NCBI RefSeq assembly: GCF_012650175.1
Contig: NZ_JAAILI010000028.1
Location: forward strand, 1 to 45,186
Source: Sphingomonas sp. S2M10
Lineage (GTDB): Bacteria > Pseudomonadota > Alphaproteobacteria > Sphingomonadales > Sphingomonadaceae
Reading direction: 5' to 3'
DNA: 45,186 nucleotides
In this document: positions 16,266 through 25,500 of the stretch, piece after piece
Layout of the letters: each line of letters begins with the position of its first letter
Numbering within the stretch: the stretch's first letter is position 1
Notes under the pieces: model-generated
Seen by the model: only the letters and a program-made list of their open reading frames with translations
Databases searched by the model: none
What the model was told of the DNA's origin: nothing
Program-made: the position numbers and the translations under genes

Positions 16266-17480
16266 TCATCGCAGCTGGTGCTTGTTACGGGCGTGCCACT
16301 GGCGGACGAAGCCGAGAAAGGCGTTTTGATAATTCGCCGGCGTCCGTGCGGGATCGGCCTCCACCCAGTCGCGAAACTGACGATGTAGTTCCTGGTAATC
16401 CCAGCCAGGACATTCCTGGCGGAGCTGCACCAGCGTGGCGTCGGTGACCATCCCGCTCGTCCCGCGGGTGGCGAGGCTGGTCAGCGAACGGCGAATGCGC
16501 GAACGTGCCTCGGGGCCGAGGGGCGTCTCCGTATGCGCCGGCAGGTCGGCAGCCGGATCGGCGATCAGATCAGTCGGCGGTTGCGGCAGGGCGGCCTGAG
16601 CTGCCTTTGTCGGCACGGCTCGGCGCGCGCGCGGGCCCTCCCCTTCCGCCCTGCGGCGCATGCGAAGGCTTGGTTCGCGCTTGCCGGGAGGCGTCTCCAG
16701 GGAGAGAGTATAGCCCGGAAGTTCGTCGCGCTCGACGATCTTGGCGATCTCGAACTTGAACCGGCGATACTGACCTTCGGCGCCGGATTTCTCGAACAGG
16801 GTCGGCATGGAGATCGCGAACCCGGCCTCCCCTGCCCCGCCGGCATGCTTGCGCGCGACCTTGTACAACCAGCGTTCGCGCCCGCCGGTGAGGTCGAAAT
16901 AGGCGCGGTCGATGGACAGCACGCCCCCTGTCATCAGCACGCCCTCATAGAACCAGCTGGACAGTTCGATGGTCATGCCGCGCGACCGCTCGGTCCGCTC
17001 GTCGACCAGCTGGGTCCAGCCGTCCAGCCAGCTGAAGGTTGCCTCGCGCCGGTTCTCCGCGCGGATATTGGTCTTGATCGTCGTGGCGACCAGCCGGTCC
17101 AGCGACTGGCCCAGCAGCTCATAGGCGCGGCCGGTGGTCGGGCGGCCGATCGCGCGCAGCAGGTCGTAAGGCATCAGGTGCAGCTTGCGCGGAATGTCGT
17201 TGCGGCCGCGTCGCGCCATGTCGGCCAGCACGCTGGCGCAGTAGATCAGGATGTCGGCATCCCAGATCGTCGCCATCCCATAATCGGGATTGGCCGAAAC
17301 GTGGACCCACAGTTTTCCATCCGGACTGCGATAATCGATCGGCTTGATCCGTTTGGTCTTGGCGAGGCTGAAGAACGGGCGCTCCATCATCTCGCGCTGG
17401 TCGCGGAGCGGCATGTCGGCAAGATAGGGTAGGAACAGGTCGAACTGTTCCGGGATCGACTGGCGATCGGCCTGGGTCAT
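16266..17480 (-). CDS. repA: RPA-family replication initiator protein RepA
   Basis: 404 residues from ATG 17480, preceded by GAGG. The N-terminal two thirds match the replication initiator A (RPA, PF10134-type) family: PFFSLAKTKRIKPIDYRSP, YGMATIWDADILIYCAS, a 'PYDLLRAIGR' segment and LDRLVATTIKTNIR, followed by winged-helix-like stretches. The C-terminal ~90 residues (TDATLVQLRQECPGWDYQEL to FLGFVRQWHARNKHQ) form a separate helical tail after an Ala/Pro-rich linker. RPA proteins start replication of alpha- and betaproteobacterial plasmids and chromids at iterons, which lie just downstream here. It is last in a parA-parB-parS-repA array. The frame is open upstream to 17738 through the palindromes, but that extension does not look like protein. 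Confidence 0.92.
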   Translation of the reverse strand: MTQADRQSIPEQFDLFLPYLADMPLRDQREMMERPFFSLAKTKRIKPIDYRSPDGKLWVHVSANPDYGMATIWDADILIYCASVLADMARRGRNDIPRKLHLMPYDLLRAIGRPTTGRAYELLGQSLDRLVATTIKTNIRAENRREATFSWLDGWTQLVDERTERSRGMTIELSSWFYEGVLMTGGVLSIDRAYFDLTGGRERWLYKVARKHAGGAGEAGFAISMPTLFEKSGAEGQYRRFKFEIAKIVERDELPGYTLSLETPPGKREPSLRMRRRAEGEGPRARRAVPTKAAQAALPQPPTDLIADPAADLPAHTETPLGPEARSRIRRSLTSLATRGTSGMVTDATLVQLRQECPGWDYQELHRQFRDWVEADPARTPANYQNAFLGFVRQWHARNKHQLR

Positions 17481-17511
17481 GGAACCTCGAACGGGGGAAG
17501 GGGGCGGGGGA

Positions 17512-17639
17512 GTTTCCCCGGGGAAACGGGAATGGGCAGGGCGCCGGTGGTGTGCAACAGCTGCAAGCCGATGCGGCAACGGTGCGTTTCCCCGGGGAAA
17601 CCGGCGGGCCGAGTGGCACCGTTGTTTTCCCGGGGAAAC
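17512..17639. repeat. parS: Three palindromic centromere-like (parS) sites
   Basis: GTTTCCCCGGGGAAAC, a perfect 16-bp palindrome, occurs at 17512-17527 and 17586-17601. A one-mismatch copy (GTTTTCCCGGGGAAAC) at 17624-17639 sits in a longer 22-bp near-palindrome flanked by GTTG and CAAC. All three lie in the 163-base gap between parB and repA. The layout resembles ParB-binding parS, and the G-T-T-T...A-A-A-C arms recall chromosomal parS (TGTTTCACGTGAAACA) with a different centre. They may also control repA expression, since they overlap its upstream region. Confidence 0.75.
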
Positions 17640-17643
17640 AACA

Positions 17644-18726
17644 TCAGCGTTGCAACCCGCGGCCCTCGCGCTCGAGCTGATCGAGCGCCTCGCGGAACGC
17701 GGTGACAAGGTGGTCGTGATCCGCGCCGGCACCGGCATGCAGCCGCAGCGTCACCCCCTGGCGGTTGGCCGACAGCACGCTGAGCGCCGTGCGGCCGCCG
17801 GGCATTGCCCAGGAGAACAGCGTTTCCGGTACCTGCGGGCCGGCGGGCGCGGCCAGCAGCCTGCGCAGCACATCGCCGGAGCCGATCGAAGCCGCGCCGC
17901 GCGCACGGCGCTCGCCCTGCTCCCGTGCGATCTGGCGGGCTTCGGCAAGGATCGCCTTTGCTGCCGCCTTGTCGTCGAGCGCCTGGGCCAGCGGATAGGC
18001 CGGCTTGAGCTGCACGTCCGCGGTCGAAGCGAAGGCGGCGATCACCGCATCCGGAATGCCGGCCACCTTGATCACCTTGGACAGCCAACCCTTCGACAGC
18101 TTCAGCCGCTCGGCCATCCGGGTGAGGTGGTTGCCGTAGTGCGTGCGAAGCGCCTCGGCATAGTTGCGCGCGCGCTCCAGGTCCGACACGTCCTTGCGGG
18201 CGCGGTTTTCCAGGTCTGCAAGGCGGAAGGCGGCCTCGTCGTCGAGCTGGGCGACCTGCGCCACGAAATGCATGTCGGGATAGCTGTGCGCGCGCAGCCA
18301 AGAGACGGCAAAGTGCCGGCGTGTGCCCGCGATGACCTCGAAGTCATGGTCGGGATCGCCTTCGATCCGGCGCACCACGGCGGGCACCTTCTGGCCATTC
18401 TCCGCGACGATGGAGTCGATCAGCTCGCGGGCATTCTCTTCGGTCAGGTCGGCATATACGCGCGCATTGCCCGGCCAGATGCGTACCCGCGCCGGATCGA
18501 GGAGCAGCTGGGTGACCTGACGGACTTCGCCCGAGGCGACGCGGGCGAGCGCCGATTCCCGGCCGAGCAGGGTGGTGCCGCGGGTCCGCGCCAGCCGCGC
18601 CGGGGGCTCCGGGTCCACCGCCGGAGCAGCGGTCGGCGCGTGAGGAGCGGCTGCCTCGTTCGCCGCTTCCGCCGCAGCTTCTTCCGCCAGCAAGTCGGCG
18701 AGATAGTCTTTCTGGGTACGTGCCAC
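17644..18726 (-). CDS. parB: ParB-family partition protein
   Basis: 360 residues from a GTG start at 18726. An Ala-rich N-terminal tail (about 1-50) precedes the ParB/Srx-like domain with VIAGTRRHFAVSWLRAH, equivalent to the CTP-binding arginine patch, and LADLENRARKDVSDLERARNYAEAL. A helix-turn-helix follows (ERLKLSKGWLSKVIKVAGIP). It would bind the adjacent palindromes, load and spread, and stimulate ParA for segregation. The start is 31 bases from the parA stop, giving a parA-parB-repA order like repABC replicons, although the initiator is not RepC. The stop codon lies only 4 bases from the third palindrome. Confidence 0.92.
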   Translation of the reverse strand: MARTQKDYLADLLAEEAAAEAANEAAAPHAPTAAPAVDPEPPARLARTRGTTLLGRESALARVASGEVRQVTQLLLDPARVRIWPGNARVYADLTEENARELIDSIVAENGQKVPAVVRRIEGDPDHDFEVIAGTRRHFAVSWLRAHSYPDMHFVAQVAQLDDEAAFRLADLENRARKDVSDLERARNYAEALRTHYGNHLTRMAERLKLSKGWLSKVIKVAGIPDAVIAAFASTADVQLKPAYPLAQALDDKAAAKAILAEARQIAREQGERRARGAASIGSGDVLRRLLAAPAGPQVPETLFSWAMPGGRTALSVLSANRQGVTLRLHAGAGADHDHLVTAFREALDQLEREGRGLQR

Positions 18727-18757
18727 GGTTCAGCCCTTCTGCCCGGGTGCGGCGTGA

Positions 18758-19957
18758 TCAGGCCGCTTCATTGACGACATCCTCTTCGCTCGCCGGCGCC
18801 ACCCGACCCCAGTTGCGGCGCACCAGCGCCTCAACCTGTCCTAGCGCCTCGTCGAGATTGGCCTTGCAGCGCTTGTGGGTGCGGGCGGTCCCGATCGGGC
18901 GATCCAGTTCGTAGATCGTCATCATCCGCATCGCGGCATGGCTGATCTCGGCCGATTCGAGGATCGGCACCGGCAGCAGGGCAGGACCAAATGCCTGCTC
19001 CATGATCTGGCGAACCATGGCGTGGCTGGGATCATTGCCATCGAACTTCGAGCAGATCAGCCGGACGAAATCGTAGCGCACCTCGATGCCCGCCTCGGTG
19101 AGCTGGTGGAGCACCTGGTCCATCATCGAGAGGAACTGGACGGTGGAGCAGAAGTCCGGCGTGGTCGCGGCCAGCGGCACCAGCAGCGCATTTGCGGCCT
19201 GCATCACCGCTAGGCTGATCGTGCCCAGCGCCGGCGGGGGATCGAGGATCACCACATCATAATCGCGGGCGAGATCGCTCAGCCCGGCCTTGAGTTTGCG
19301 AAAACGCGTCGCGAGAATGGAACCGCCATCGGCGCCCGCCGCTGCCAGTTCATATTCTACATCGAACAGCTCGAGGTTGGACGGGATCAGGTCGACATTG
19401 GGCCAAGGCGTCTTCTTGACCGCATAGAGGAGATCCGCCTGGGTCGGATCGATCGAGAGATACGGATAGAGCGTCTCTTCCCGGGTGATGTTGAAGTGCG
19501 GATTGAAGCCGAACAGCGTCGTGGTCGTCGCCTGGCTGTCGCAATCCACCACCAGTACGCGATAGCCCTGCACCGCGAAATAATGGGCGAGATGGGTGGT
19601 GACGGTCGACTTGCCGACGCCGCCCTTGAAGTTCTGGACCGCGATGATCGCAGGTACGTCGAGCGGGGCGCGGGCAGGGGAGGCGCCCAACACCTGCCGC
19701 ATGTTGAGCAGTTCCTCGACGGTATAGCCTGGCCGGCGGCCGTTCTCGCTCGGCGGGGGCGGCGGCAGCCGGCCATCGTCCTCTGCCATGCGGATGCGGT
19801 TGGTCGAGCAGCCGAGCAACTGTGCGGCCTCGGCAATGCCGAACCGGACGTGGAGGCCTTTCCGGCTTTCAGGTAGAAACGCCTTGCGGCGCAGTCGTTC
19901 GATCATGCGTTCGCCTGCGTCAGCAAGCTCGCCGATCCGCTCAATGTCTGAATGCAT
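18758..19957 (-). CDS. parA: ParA-family partition ATPase with N-terminal MerR-like HTH
   Basis: 399 residues. Residues about 36-90 form a MerR-like DNA-binding domain (FGIAEAAQLLGCSTNRIRMAED with PGYTVEELLNMR), as in type Ia ParA and RepABC RepA. The ATPase follows with the deviant Walker A KGGVGKST (111-118), Walker A' region VVDCDSQATTTTLFG and Walker B VVILDPPPALG. The N-terminal HTH suggests it also autorepresses the par-rep operon. ATG 19957 has an upstream CGAGGCAAGA; a TTG at 20017 would add 20 residues without recognisable content. It is divergent from the toxin-antitoxin pair, with promoters for both in the 159-base gap. Confidence 0.93.
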   Translation of the reverse strand: MHSDIERIGELADAGERMIERLRRKAFLPESRKGLHVRFGIAEAAQLLGCSTNRIRMAEDDGRLPPPPPSENGRRPGYTVEELLNMRQVLGASPARAPLDVPAIIAVQNFKGGVGKSTVTTHLAHYFAVQGYRVLVVDCDSQATTTTLFGFNPHFNITREETLYPYLSIDPTQADLLYAVKKTPWPNVDLIPSNLELFDVEYELAAAGADGGSILATRFRKLKAGLSDLARDYDVVILDPPPALGTISLAVMQAANALLVPLAATTPDFCSTVQFLSMMDQVLHQLTEAGIEVRYDFVRLICSKFDGNDPSHAMVRQIMEQAFGPALLPVPILESAEISHAAMRMMTIYELDRPIGTARTHKRCKANLDEALGQVEALVRRNWGRVAPASEEDVVNEAA

Positions 19958-20116
19958 TCTTGCCTCGCCCCGCGCGATTGAATGAGAGTTCGATATCCTA
20001 TGCACGAATTCGTTCAAATCAACAAGCTGCTGTGATGATGACGCGGTATGGTTATGGACGATTGCTTACATGCCGTGGCAGGACTATATTCGGACCATTA
20101 TCGGTCTGAGGGCATC

Positions 20117-20398
20117 ATGCGCTATACGGAACAGGTCAAGCCCGTCAGCTATCTGAAGGCGAATGCGGCGGATGTGCTGCGCGGGCTCGCCGAAGGCGCG
20201 CCGCCCCTGGTGATCACCCAGAACGGCGAGGCGCGGGCCGTGCTGCAGGACGTGGCAAGCTACCAGGCAACGCAGGAGACGCTGGCGCTGCTCAAGCTTC
20301 TCGCGCTTGGCACCCGCGATGTGGAGGCCGGGCGCACTACCCCCGCTCGCGACGCGATCGCGCGGCTGCGGAAGGGGCGGGACATACCGGCGGCATGA
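20117..20398 (+). CDS. Phd/YefM-family antitoxin
   Basis: 93 residues. The N-terminus (MRYTEQVKPVSYLKANAADVLRG) and the strand LVITQNGEARAVLQDVASYQ match the Phd/YefM fold that dimerises and binds its own promoter. The C-terminal half would wrap the toxin. ATG 20117 is preferred over an upstream ATG at 20048 because family homology begins there. It overlaps the toxin by the ATGA at 20395-20398, so translation is coupled. Next to the rep/par region it probably stabilises the replicon. Confidence 0.88.
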   Translation: MRYTEQVKPVSYLKANAADVLRGLAEGAPPLVITQNGEARAVLQDVASYQATQETLALLKLLALGTRDVEAGRTTPARDAIARLRKGRDIPAA

Positions 20399-20727
20399 CC
20401 AGCCGCTATGTCGTCCATTTCACGGCCGGCGCGGAAACCGACCTGGCCGACATCCATGGGTGGATCGCCAACAACCGTTCGCCGGAGCAGGCCGATGCTT
20501 TTCTCGATGCCATGCTGGCCAGGGTGGAAAGCCTGGAGACGTTTCCCGAACGCGGCAGTGTGCCGGGTGAACTGGACGCAATCGGTGTCCGCGAGTTTCG
20601 ACAACTGGTCGCGCCGCCCTATCGGCTGATCTACCGGGTGATCGTCGACCATGTCTTCGTGCTGCTGATCGCGGACGGGCGCCGCGATTTCCAGGCACTG
20701 CTGGAGCGGCGTTTGCTGTCCGCCTGA
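20395..20727 (+). CDS. RelE/ParE-superfamily toxin
   Basis: 110 residues with the RelE/ParE pattern: YVVHFTAGAETDLADIHGWIANN at the N-terminus, FPERGSVPGEL in the middle, and FRQLVAPPYRLIYRVIVDHVFVLLIADGRRDFQALLERRL at the end. RelE-like members cut mRNA on the ribosome, ParE-like members inhibit gyrase; the sequence alone does not decide. It is co-translated with the antitoxin upstream and ends just before the convergent LuxR-type gene. Confidence 0.88.
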   Translation: MTSRYVVHFTAGAETDLADIHGWIANNRSPEQADAFLDAMLARVESLETFPERGSVPGELDAIGVREFRQLVAPPYRLIYRVIVDHVFVLLIADGRRDFQALLERRLLSA

Positions 20728-20736
20728 GCGCCGCGA

Positions 20737-20994
20737 TCAGCCGTGCGACCAGCCAAATTGGCCGGCGGCAATCGCGGCCTGGGTGCGGTTGCGGACGTTC
20801 AGCTTGCGCATCACCGCGGTCATGTGGACCTTTACCGTCGCCTCGGCCATGCCGAGCTCATACGCGATCTGCTTGTTGAGCAGACCCGAATGCACGCAGC
20901 GCAGCACCTGCATCTGCGTCGGTGTCAGCCGGGGCGGCGTGGTCGTCTCCACGCCGATGCGGTCAATCTGCTGTGCTTGAGTCGCGGCCTGCAT
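20737..20994 (-). CDS. Orphan LuxR/NarL-type HTH regulator
   Basis: 85 residues, almost entirely a GerE/LuxR HTH (about 20-82): LTPTQMQVLRCVHSGLLNKQIAYELGMAEATVKVHMTAVMRKLNVRNRTQAA. There is no receiver or autoinducer domain, so it is a stand-alone DNA-binding protein. GGGAGG precedes ATG 20994. Similar short proteins may be constitutive activators or depend on dimerisation partners. It is divergent from the GntR gene, with a perfect 12-bp palindrome GTTAACGTTAAC (21042-21053) in its promoter region. Confidence 0.85.
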   Translation of the reverse strand: MQAATQAQQIDRIGVETTTPPRLTPTQMQVLRCVHSGLLNKQIAYELGMAEATVKVHMTAVMRKLNVRNRTQAAIAAGQFGWSHG

Positions 20995-21041
20995 GCCATC
21001 CTCCCTGACGATCCGCTTTGCGAGGCACTGCCTCCAGATTC

Positions 21042-21161
21042 GTTAACGTTAACTACGCCAACTTGTCGGACAGGTTCAAGCGAAAACTCGTAGGCAGCAC
21101 CAGTTCCGATCGTTTCGACTGGCCGATGTCCCACTGGACGTGTAAATCTGTCCGATAAGTT
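21042..21161. promoter_or_regulatory. Operator candidates between the luxR-type and gntR genes
   Basis: AACTTGTCGGACAGGTT (21060-21076) reappears in inverted orientation at 21145-21161 as AACTTATCGGACAGATT, 15 of 17 bases identical and starts 85 bases apart. A perfect palindrome GTTAACGTTAAC lies at 21042-21053. The paired 17-mers probably bind the adjacent GntR/FCD protein, perhaps with DNA looping, for autoregulation. The palindrome may serve the LuxR-type gene. Assignments are inferential. Confidence 0.5.
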
Positions 21162-21229
21162 GCCGCAACCATCGCGGCGAGAACGCAGGGGAGGGGCATG
21201 GCGGCTGCAATATTGCGGAGGCGGGGTCG

Positions 21230-21907
21230 GTGAATCAGCCCCGGCTTTCCGATCACGCCTATGCCGCGATCGTCGAACTCATCAAAGCCGAGTCGCTGGA
21301 AGTCGGCGCGCGGCTTCCCTCGGAAGCGCGGCTGGCCGAGATGTGCGGCGTGTCGCGCGCCATCGTCCGGGAGGCACTGGTGCGCCTTGGCTCCGACGGG
21401 ATCACCGAAGTCCGCCGTGGGGCCGGATCGTTCGTGAAGGGGCGCCCATCGGAACGGCTCGCCGCCTTCATGCCGCTGGCGGAGCTGCCGGCGACCCTCG
21501 GCAGCTACGAGGTTCGCTTCGTGCTCGAAACCGAGGCGGCGCGGCTGGCGGCGGTGCGCCGCACCCCGGACCAGATGGACGCGCTGGAAGCGGCGCTGGG
21601 GGCACTGCGGACGGCCTTGCTTTCCAGCGCGCCGGCGCATGACGAGGATCGGGAGCTCCACCGCGCGATCGCAGATGCCACCGGCAACCTGGCGTTCCAG
21701 CAGGCCTTCGACGCACTTTGGCCGGATGTGGAGAAGGTGATGCAGGCGGGCGTGGACATCTCCCGCTCGCGATCGGCGGAAGTGGTCGCGGTCATGCTCC
21801 ACGAGCATGAGGTGATCGTCGATTCGATTCGGGCGCAGGATCCGGAGCGTGCCGCGCTGGCGATGCGCTGGCATCTCGGCGAGGGGCGGCGCCGACTCAT
21901 GCCCTGA
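21230..21907 (+). CDS. GntR-family (FCD/FadR-like) regulator
   Basis: 225 residues from GTG 21230, with GGAGG 9 bases upstream. A winged HTH (LPSEARLAEMCGVSRAIVREALVRLGSDGITEVRRGAGSFV) covers about residues 8-72, then an FCD domain to about 220 with His/Asp positions (DREL HRAI, HEHEVI) typical of a metal-dependent carboxylate pocket. It overlaps the convergent gluconokinase gene by 11 bases. Its neighbours, a gluconokinase and a secreted protein with a gluconolactonase-like domain, suggest a sugar-acid inducer such as gluconate or galacturonate. Confidence 0.87.
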   Translation: MNQPRLSDHAYAAIVELIKAESLEVGARLPSEARLAEMCGVSRAIVREALVRLGSDGITEVRRGAGSFVKGRPSERLAAFMPLAELPATLGSYEVRFVLETEAARLAAVRRTPDQMDALEAALGALRTALLSSAPAHDEDRELHRAIADATGNLAFQQAFDALWPDVEKVMQAGVDISRSRSAEVVAVMLHEHEVIVDSIRAQDPERAALAMRWHLGEGRRRLMP

Positions 21908-22442
21908 GCGCGGACGGCGCCAGATGGGCGAGGACGCGGTCGCGCAGAACCTCCGGCGGCTGCCCGGCGGAGAGCGTGAGCGCGCCTTCGACGGGGAGGG
22001 GGCGTTCCAGCGTCGCCAACTGGCTGTCGAGCAGGCTGGCCGGCATGAAATGCCCCTTGCGCGACGACATGCGCGCGACCAGCTGGCTGCGATCCGCCTC
22101 CAGAAGCACGAACTGCACCCATCCCGGTATGCCCGCGCGCAGCCGATCGCGATACGTCAGCCGCAGCGCCGAACAGGCTGCGACGGCGATGCCGCAGCTA
22201 TCGATCGAGGCAGCGGCAGCCGCGGCGACTCGATCGAGCCAAGGCCAGCGATCCGCATCGGTGAGTGGCGTCCCGTCCCGCATCTTCGTCACCGCATCGG
22301 CCGAGTGGAAGGCGTCGCCTTCGAGGAACACGCAGCCCAGCGCCTCGGCGAGCAGCGCGCCAAGCGTCGACTTGCCGCAGCCGCTGACCCCCATCACGAT
22401 CACGGCCTTGGGCACGGGCGATCGTTCGGCAGGGCTGGGCAT
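21897..22442 (-). CDS. Gluconokinase (GntK/IdnK family)
   Basis: 181 residues, the family's usual size. The P-loop GVSGCGKS (18-25) is followed by FLEGDAFHS and the diagnostic MRDGTPLTDADRWPWL, then the LID-like region SRKGHFMPASLLDSQLATLE. It phosphorylates D-gluconate to 6-phosphogluconate. ATG 22442 has GGAGCT 8 bases upstream; a TTG at 22463 would add seven residues. It is divergent from a secreted protein with an SMP-30/gluconolactonase-like domain, which could supply aldonates. Confidence 0.92.
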   Translation of the reverse strand: MPSPAERSPVPKAVIVMGVSGCGKSTLGALLAEALGCVFLEGDAFHSADAVTKMRDGTPLTDADRWPWLDRVAAAAAASIDSCGIAVAACSALRLTYRDRLRAGIPGWVQFVLLEADRSQLVARMSSRKGHFMPASLLDSQLATLERPLPVEGALTLSAGQPPEVLRDRVLAHLAPSALRA

Positions 22443-22574
22443 GGCAACGAGCTCCGATGGCAAGGATTTGGTCGCTTCTGAAAGGCTGGAACGGTGCTGG
22501 GAACTACGACCTTCGTCGCAGATGCTCGCATTGCCTCAGCGGGTTAGCTCCTTCAATCAAGAAAGAAGCTCAAC

Positions 22575-25500
22575 ATGGGGATGGATATGCGCTGGACCTT
22601 GGCCGCTCTGCTCGCCGCGAGCTCGCTCGCTACCCCCGCCTGCGCGCAGCAGGCGTCGATCTTCCCCATGGCGCCAGACGAGCCGCGCGCGGTGACGGTG
22701 AAGGCCAAGGGAGACGGCAGGGCGGACGACAGCGCCGCGCTGCAAAAGGCGCTCGACGATGCTCGCGACGCGACGCGGCACGGCATCGTCTTCCTGCCTT
22801 CCGGCCGCTACCGCATCAGCCGCACCCTGGTGGTGCCTGCAGGAGTGCGCGTGTACGGCGTGGGGCCGACGCGGCCGGTGATCCTGCTCGGGGCGAATAC
22901 ACCGGGGTTCCAGCAGGGCGTCTCCACGATGATCGTGTTCGGCGGGGACGATCAATATGCGGTAGGCAAGGTGCCGGTGCCCGTGCCGACGGTGGTGCCG
23001 CGCGACAAGATCGTCCGCGATGCCAATTCGGGTACCTTCTATTCGTCGATGAGCAATGTCGACATCGAGATCGGGGGCGGCAATCCGGCGGCGGCCGGCG
23101 TGCGCTTCCGCATGGCCCAGCACGCCTTCCTCAGCCATATGGAGTTCCGCATCGGTTCGGGTTTTGCCGGCGTCTATCAGGCCGGCAACGTCATGGAGAA
23201 GGTGGCGTTCAAGGGCGGGCGCTACGGCATCGTCACCGAGAAGACCTCGCCCGCCTGGCAGTTCACGCTGATCGATTCCACCTTCGACGGGCAGCGCGAG
23301 GCGGCGATCCGCGAGCATGAGGTGGACTTGACCCTGGTCAACGTCGCGATCCGCGACACGCCGGTGGGGATCGAGATCGACCGTGGTTATTCGGACTCGC
23401 TGTACGGCAAGGACGTGCGGTTCGAGCGCGTGTCCAAGGCGGGGGTGGTGATCTCCAACGAGGACAACGTCTTCACGCAGGTCGGCTTCGACAATGCGGT
23501 CGCGATCGACAGCCCCGTCTTCGCGCGCTTTCGCGACAGCGGCAAGACGGTGGCGGGGAAGGGGAGGGCGTACCGCGTCGGCGCCTTCTCCTACGGCTTG
23601 AAGGTGCCGAAGCTCGGCGAGATGGGGAAATACGATCTTCAGGCCGAGGTGCAGCCGCTCGCCGCTCTGCCGGCAGCGCGCGATCCGGCGGTGCGCGCGC
23701 TGCCGCCGATGTCGGAATGGGCGAACGTGCGCACGCTGGGCGTGAAGGGGGACGGCACGAGCGACGATACCGCCGCGCTCCAGAAGGCGATCGACGGCCA
23801 TCGCGTGCTGTATTTGCCGGCCGGCTTCTACAAGGTGACCGACCGGCTGACGCTGCGTCCGGACAGCGTGCTGATCGGCCTGCACCCGGCGACCACGCAG
23901 CTCTATATCCCCGATGACAATCCCGCCCATGCCGGGCTGGGCAGCGTGCTGCCGATTCTGGAGACGCCGCAGGGCGGGGACAATATCCTGTCGGGCCTGG
24001 GGCTCTTCACCGGTCGGGTGAACCCGCGCGCCGCGGCGGTGCTGTGGCGCTCCGGCGCGAACAGCCTGATGCACGACGTGAAGATCATGGGCGGCGGCGG
24101 CACGCCGACGGCGGACGGCAAGCCGCTCGGCACCCAGCAGGCGCGCAGCGGCGATCCCGTGGCGGACGGCCGATGGGATGCCCAATATCCAAGCATCTGG
24201 GTGACCGACAACGGCGGCGGCACCTTCACCGACGTCTGGAGCCCCAACACCTTCGCCCAGGCAGGATTTTATGTCACCAACACCCGCACGCCGGGTCATG
24301 TCTACGAGATGTCGGTGGAGCACCACGTCCGCAACGAGATCGTGCTCGATAATGTGCAGAACTGGGAGTTCCTGGCACCGCAGACCGAGCAGGAAGTGGG
24401 CGACGGGCCCGACGCGGTGTCGTTGGAGATCCGCAACTCGCGCAACCTGCTGTTCGCCAATTATCATGGCTATCGGGTCACGCGCAGCTACCATCCCGCG
24501 CTGAGCGCGGTGCGGCTGTTCGGCGCCTCGGACATCCGCTTCCGCAACGTGCATGTGAATGCCGAAAGCGGCTATGCGGCGTGCGACGACGAGGGGTGCG
24601 GCACCTTTTTGCGGGTCAGCAAATATCCGTTCGACAACGCCATTCAGGACGTGACCGGCAAGCGGCTGGTGCGCGAACGCGAATTCGCATCGCTCGACAT
24701 CGGCGCGGCCACCCGCCCGGACGCGGTGGTGCGCGCCGGCGGCACGCCTGTCACCAAGCTGGAAGACGGCTTCTACTCGATCTCCGGTGCTGCCGTGGAC
24801 GCCAAGGGCCGGCTCTACTTCATCGATCGACGCTTCCAGCGGATCCAGCGCTGGACAGCGGACAAGGGCCTCGAGATCATCCGTGATCACGCGCTCGATC
24901 CGGTGAACCTCGCGGTCGATGCGTCGGGCCATCTGCTGGTGCTGTCGTCACTGGGGCCGAAGGCGGCGGTCTATTCGATCGATCCCGATGGCCCGCGCGA
25001 CCAGATCACCCGGATCGAGCCCAGCGCGATTCGCGTCGACGCGAGCACGAGAACCCTGTTGCCGGTCAATTGGTGGGCGAACGGCGAGTTCCGAGACCAG
25101 CTCGACCAGCAACGCTATCAGTTCACCACCATGGGCGAGCTGTTCGCCAGGGAGGCCGGCGAGCCGAAGGCCCAGGCCTATGTCTCGCCCGATGGCAGCA
25201 TCGCGCTGCCTGCCTTCCGGGTGTGGCAGCAGGGGCCGGCAAATCATGTCGGCTGGCGCTGGTCGCACGCGCTCAACGCCAACGGCCTGATCGACGGCAA
25301 GCAAGGGGAGCGGCTGTTCGTCACCAACGGCTCGGAGAACCTCACCTATACCGGCACGGTCGGTCCGGGCGGCACGCTCACCAACCTCAAGCCCTTCGCG
25401 AATCGCGGCGGCGAAAGCGTTGCGGTGGCGCCGGACGGCCGCGTCTATGTCGCGAACGGACAGGTGTTCGTCTATGATGCCGCGGGCAAGGAAACGGGCC

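Noticed and set aside
15853..16269. 138-codon minus-strand open frame across the iterons
   Set aside because: Its repeated LRN/FGN-like peptide pattern is only the iterons read as codons; no ribosome site or homology.
17481..17738. N-terminal extension of RepA by 86 codons
   Set aside because: The extension runs through the three palindromes and is Pro/Arg-rich; RPA homology starts after ATG 17480.
22557..24932. 791-codon open frame antisense to the beta-helix protein
   Set aside because: Low-complexity His/Arg/Asp-rich composition and overlap with a well-supported gene.
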